Of a DNA stretch of 64,000 bases, positions 63,078 to 64,000 are shown one piece after another. Positions within the stretch are counted from its first letter, which is position 1, and every line of letters begins with the position of its first letter. A program made the translations under genes and the position numbers. This stretch comes from Kitasatospora sp. NBC_01287 (lineage in GTDB: Bacteria; Actinomycetota; Actinomycetes; Streptomycetales; Streptomycetaceae). The stretch covers positions 3,758,501 to 3,822,500 of the forward strand of contig NZ_JAPEPB010000001.1 of NCBI RefSeq assembly GCF_026340565.1, read 5' to 3'. A model generated the notes under the pieces. That model searched no databases and was not told where the DNA came from. It saw only the letters and a program-made list of their open reading frames with translations.

Positions 63078-63818
63078 CTAGTACCAGCTGTGGGCCTGCC
63101 AGAACGACCAGGCGCCGCACGGGCTGCCGTACCGGTCGTTCATGTAGCCGAGGCCCCACTTGATCTGGGTGGCGGGGTTGGTCCGCCAGTCCGCGCCGGC
63201 CGAGGCCATCTTGGAACCCGGCAGCGCCTGGACCAGGCCGTACGCGCCGGAGGGGTTCATCGCGGTGTAGTTCCAGCCGCTCTCGCGGGTGACGATGTTG
63301 CTGAAGCACTGGAACTGGGTGCTGTCGCCGATGATCCCGGACGCGATCGACTGCACCGAGCCCGGGCTGACCGAGACGGGCGGGGCGGAGTCGGACGACG
63401 CGGAGTCGCTGACCGCGAGCTCGGACTTGGCCTTCGCCTTGGCGGCGGCCTGCGCGGCAACCTTGGCCGCGGCGTCCGCGTCGGCCTTCGCCTTCGCAGC
63501 GGCGTCGGCAGCGGCCTTGTCGGCGTCGGCCTTCGCCTGCGCGTCGGCGGCGGCCTTCACCCGGGCGGCCTCCTCGGCAGCCTTCTTCACCGCCGCGTCG
63601 GCCGCCTGCTGCTGGGCGACGGACTGACCGGCGATGTTGTCGCTGATGGCCTGCGCCTGGGGGGCTGACGGGACGTCCGCGAGCAGGGTGGACCCCGCGA
63701 CGTCGACCGACTGGGCGGGCTGGGCCTCGCTGCCCGAGGCCACACCGACGACGGCACCGACTGCGGTGACGGCGGTGGCGGAGGCCACAGCAACTCCCCG
63801 GACCGAGATCCGAGTCAC
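63078..63818 (-). CDS. Secreted transglycosylase-like SLT-domain protein
   Basis: A 246-residue exported cell-wall enzyme or aggregation factor. A signal peptide (basic TRISVRG, hydrophobic VAVASATAVTAVGAVVGVA) is followed by a long Ala/Lys/Asp-rich coiled coil (about residues 75-130) and a C-terminal SLT-like fold with Glu179 in ESGWN as the probable catalytic acid and two cysteines (QCFSN, SPCGAW) for a disulphide. GTG 63818 is chosen because AAGGAAACC precedes it. Related Streptomyces proteins cleave peptidoglycan during growth or germination; that role is inferred. Confidence 0.87.
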   Translation of the reverse strand: MTRISVRGVAVASATAVTAVGAVVGVASGSEAQPAQSVDVAGSTLLADVPSAPQAQAISDNIAGQSVAQQQAADAAVKKAAEEAARVKAAADAQAKADADKAAADAAAKAKADADAAAKVAAQAAAKAKAKSELAVSDSASSDSAPPVSVSPGSVQSIASGIIGDSTQFQCFSNIVTRESGWNYTAMNPSGAYGLVQALPGSKMASAGADWRTNPATQIKWGLGYMNDRYGSPCGAWSFWQAHSWY

Positions 63819-64000
63819 ATGGTTTCCTTCCAGCGTCGACCCCGCGTGACCGTGAGGACGCAACATGCCCTGGTCACTGGCCTCCACCAGAGCTGGTCAC
63901 GGGAGGCGCGGGCCCGGTGTCCGCGGGCCGGTGAACCGGTCGCGGGCAGGGAATTCGGGCGGCGTACGGACCTTCCATATTCAGTTGACGCCCAACCAGC
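63819..64000. other. Leader region upstream of the SLT-domain gene, cut by the window end
   Basis: 182 bp of likely promoter and leader on the minus strand. Several short inverted repeats occur. Some related genes carry c-di-AMP (ydaO) riboswitches in this position, but the conserved core could not be matched here with confidence. Confidence 0.4.

Noticed and set aside
63819..64000. c-di-AMP (ydaO) riboswitch upstream of the SLT-domain gene
   Set aside because: Known in front of related Streptomyces cell-wall enzymes, but the conserved core segments could not be aligned by eye and the window ends here. A covariance-model search would decide.

Overview
The window is high-GC actinobacterial chromosome, most likely Streptomycetaceae (Streptomyces or Kitasatospora type; genus not resolved). 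Reasons: uniform third-position GC, frequent GTG starts, a WhiB-like protein, a SARP-family regulator carrying a TTA (bldA) codon, three RsbU/SpoIIE-type phosphatases, a polyphosphate glucokinase, and actinobacterial families (DUF1707, DUF4245, DUF6542). No rRNA, tRNA, insertion sequence, integrase or CRISPR array was seen.

Layout. 1-10.6 kb: two convergent oligopeptide ABC transporter operons meeting at a shared terminator. The left one (substrate-binding protein, permease, two ATPases) has the bldK gene order; the right one is complete. 10.8-18 kb: typA, an orphan solute-binding lipoprotein and an sdh operon (membrane anchor, SdhA, SdhB). 18-24.3 kb: two large PAS/GAF/PP2C/ATPase sensor phosphatases and a Nudix hydrolase. 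24.9-28.8 kb: methyltransferase, PPOX-family protein, separate RibD-like reductase and deaminase genes, HAD phosphatase, DUF488. 28.8-31 kb: a toxin-antitoxin islet (orphan RelE and two divergent yefM-yoeB pairs) next to ychF. 31-44.4 kb: conserved core genes (ychF, ppgK, ispH, xseA/xseB, glpX, wblI-like, class I fumarase). 44.5-52.4 kb: a regulatory region with a SARP regulator, a divergent 71-residue acidic peptide gene, a methyltransferase and a third phosphatase. 52.4-56.9 kb: a four-gene operon predicted to make decaprenyl-phospho-arabinose (UbiA, DprE1, DprE2) with a membrane-anchored phosphodiester glycosidase. 57.1-59.4 kb: oxyR divergent from ahpC-ahpD. 59.4-62.9 kb: an AI-2E-type membrane protein followed by an AAA-ATPase/HNH pair resembling Septu (PtuA/PtuB) anti-phage defence. 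The window ends with a secreted SLT-domain protein.

How the parts work together. Peptide uptake, SARP control with a leucine-TTA codon and the phosphatases point to developmental and nutritional signalling. sdh and fumarase are TCA enzymes; glpX and ppgK act on sugar phosphates. AhpC/AhpD/OxyR form a peroxide defence unit.

Most unusual observations: (1) a 19-bp direct repeat (18/19) of the ychF 3' end, including its stop codon, flanks a ~1 kb segment carrying one yefM-yoeB pair, like a mini-island at the ychF terminus; (2) an acidic peptide gene with no basic or aromatic residue, whose promoter has SARP-like heptamer repeats beside a SARP gene; (3) a Septu-like pair placed 9 nt behind a membrane protein gene; (4) a complete decaprenyl-phospho-arabinose operon whose DprE1 has Ala where the mycobacterial benzothiazinone-target Cys lies.
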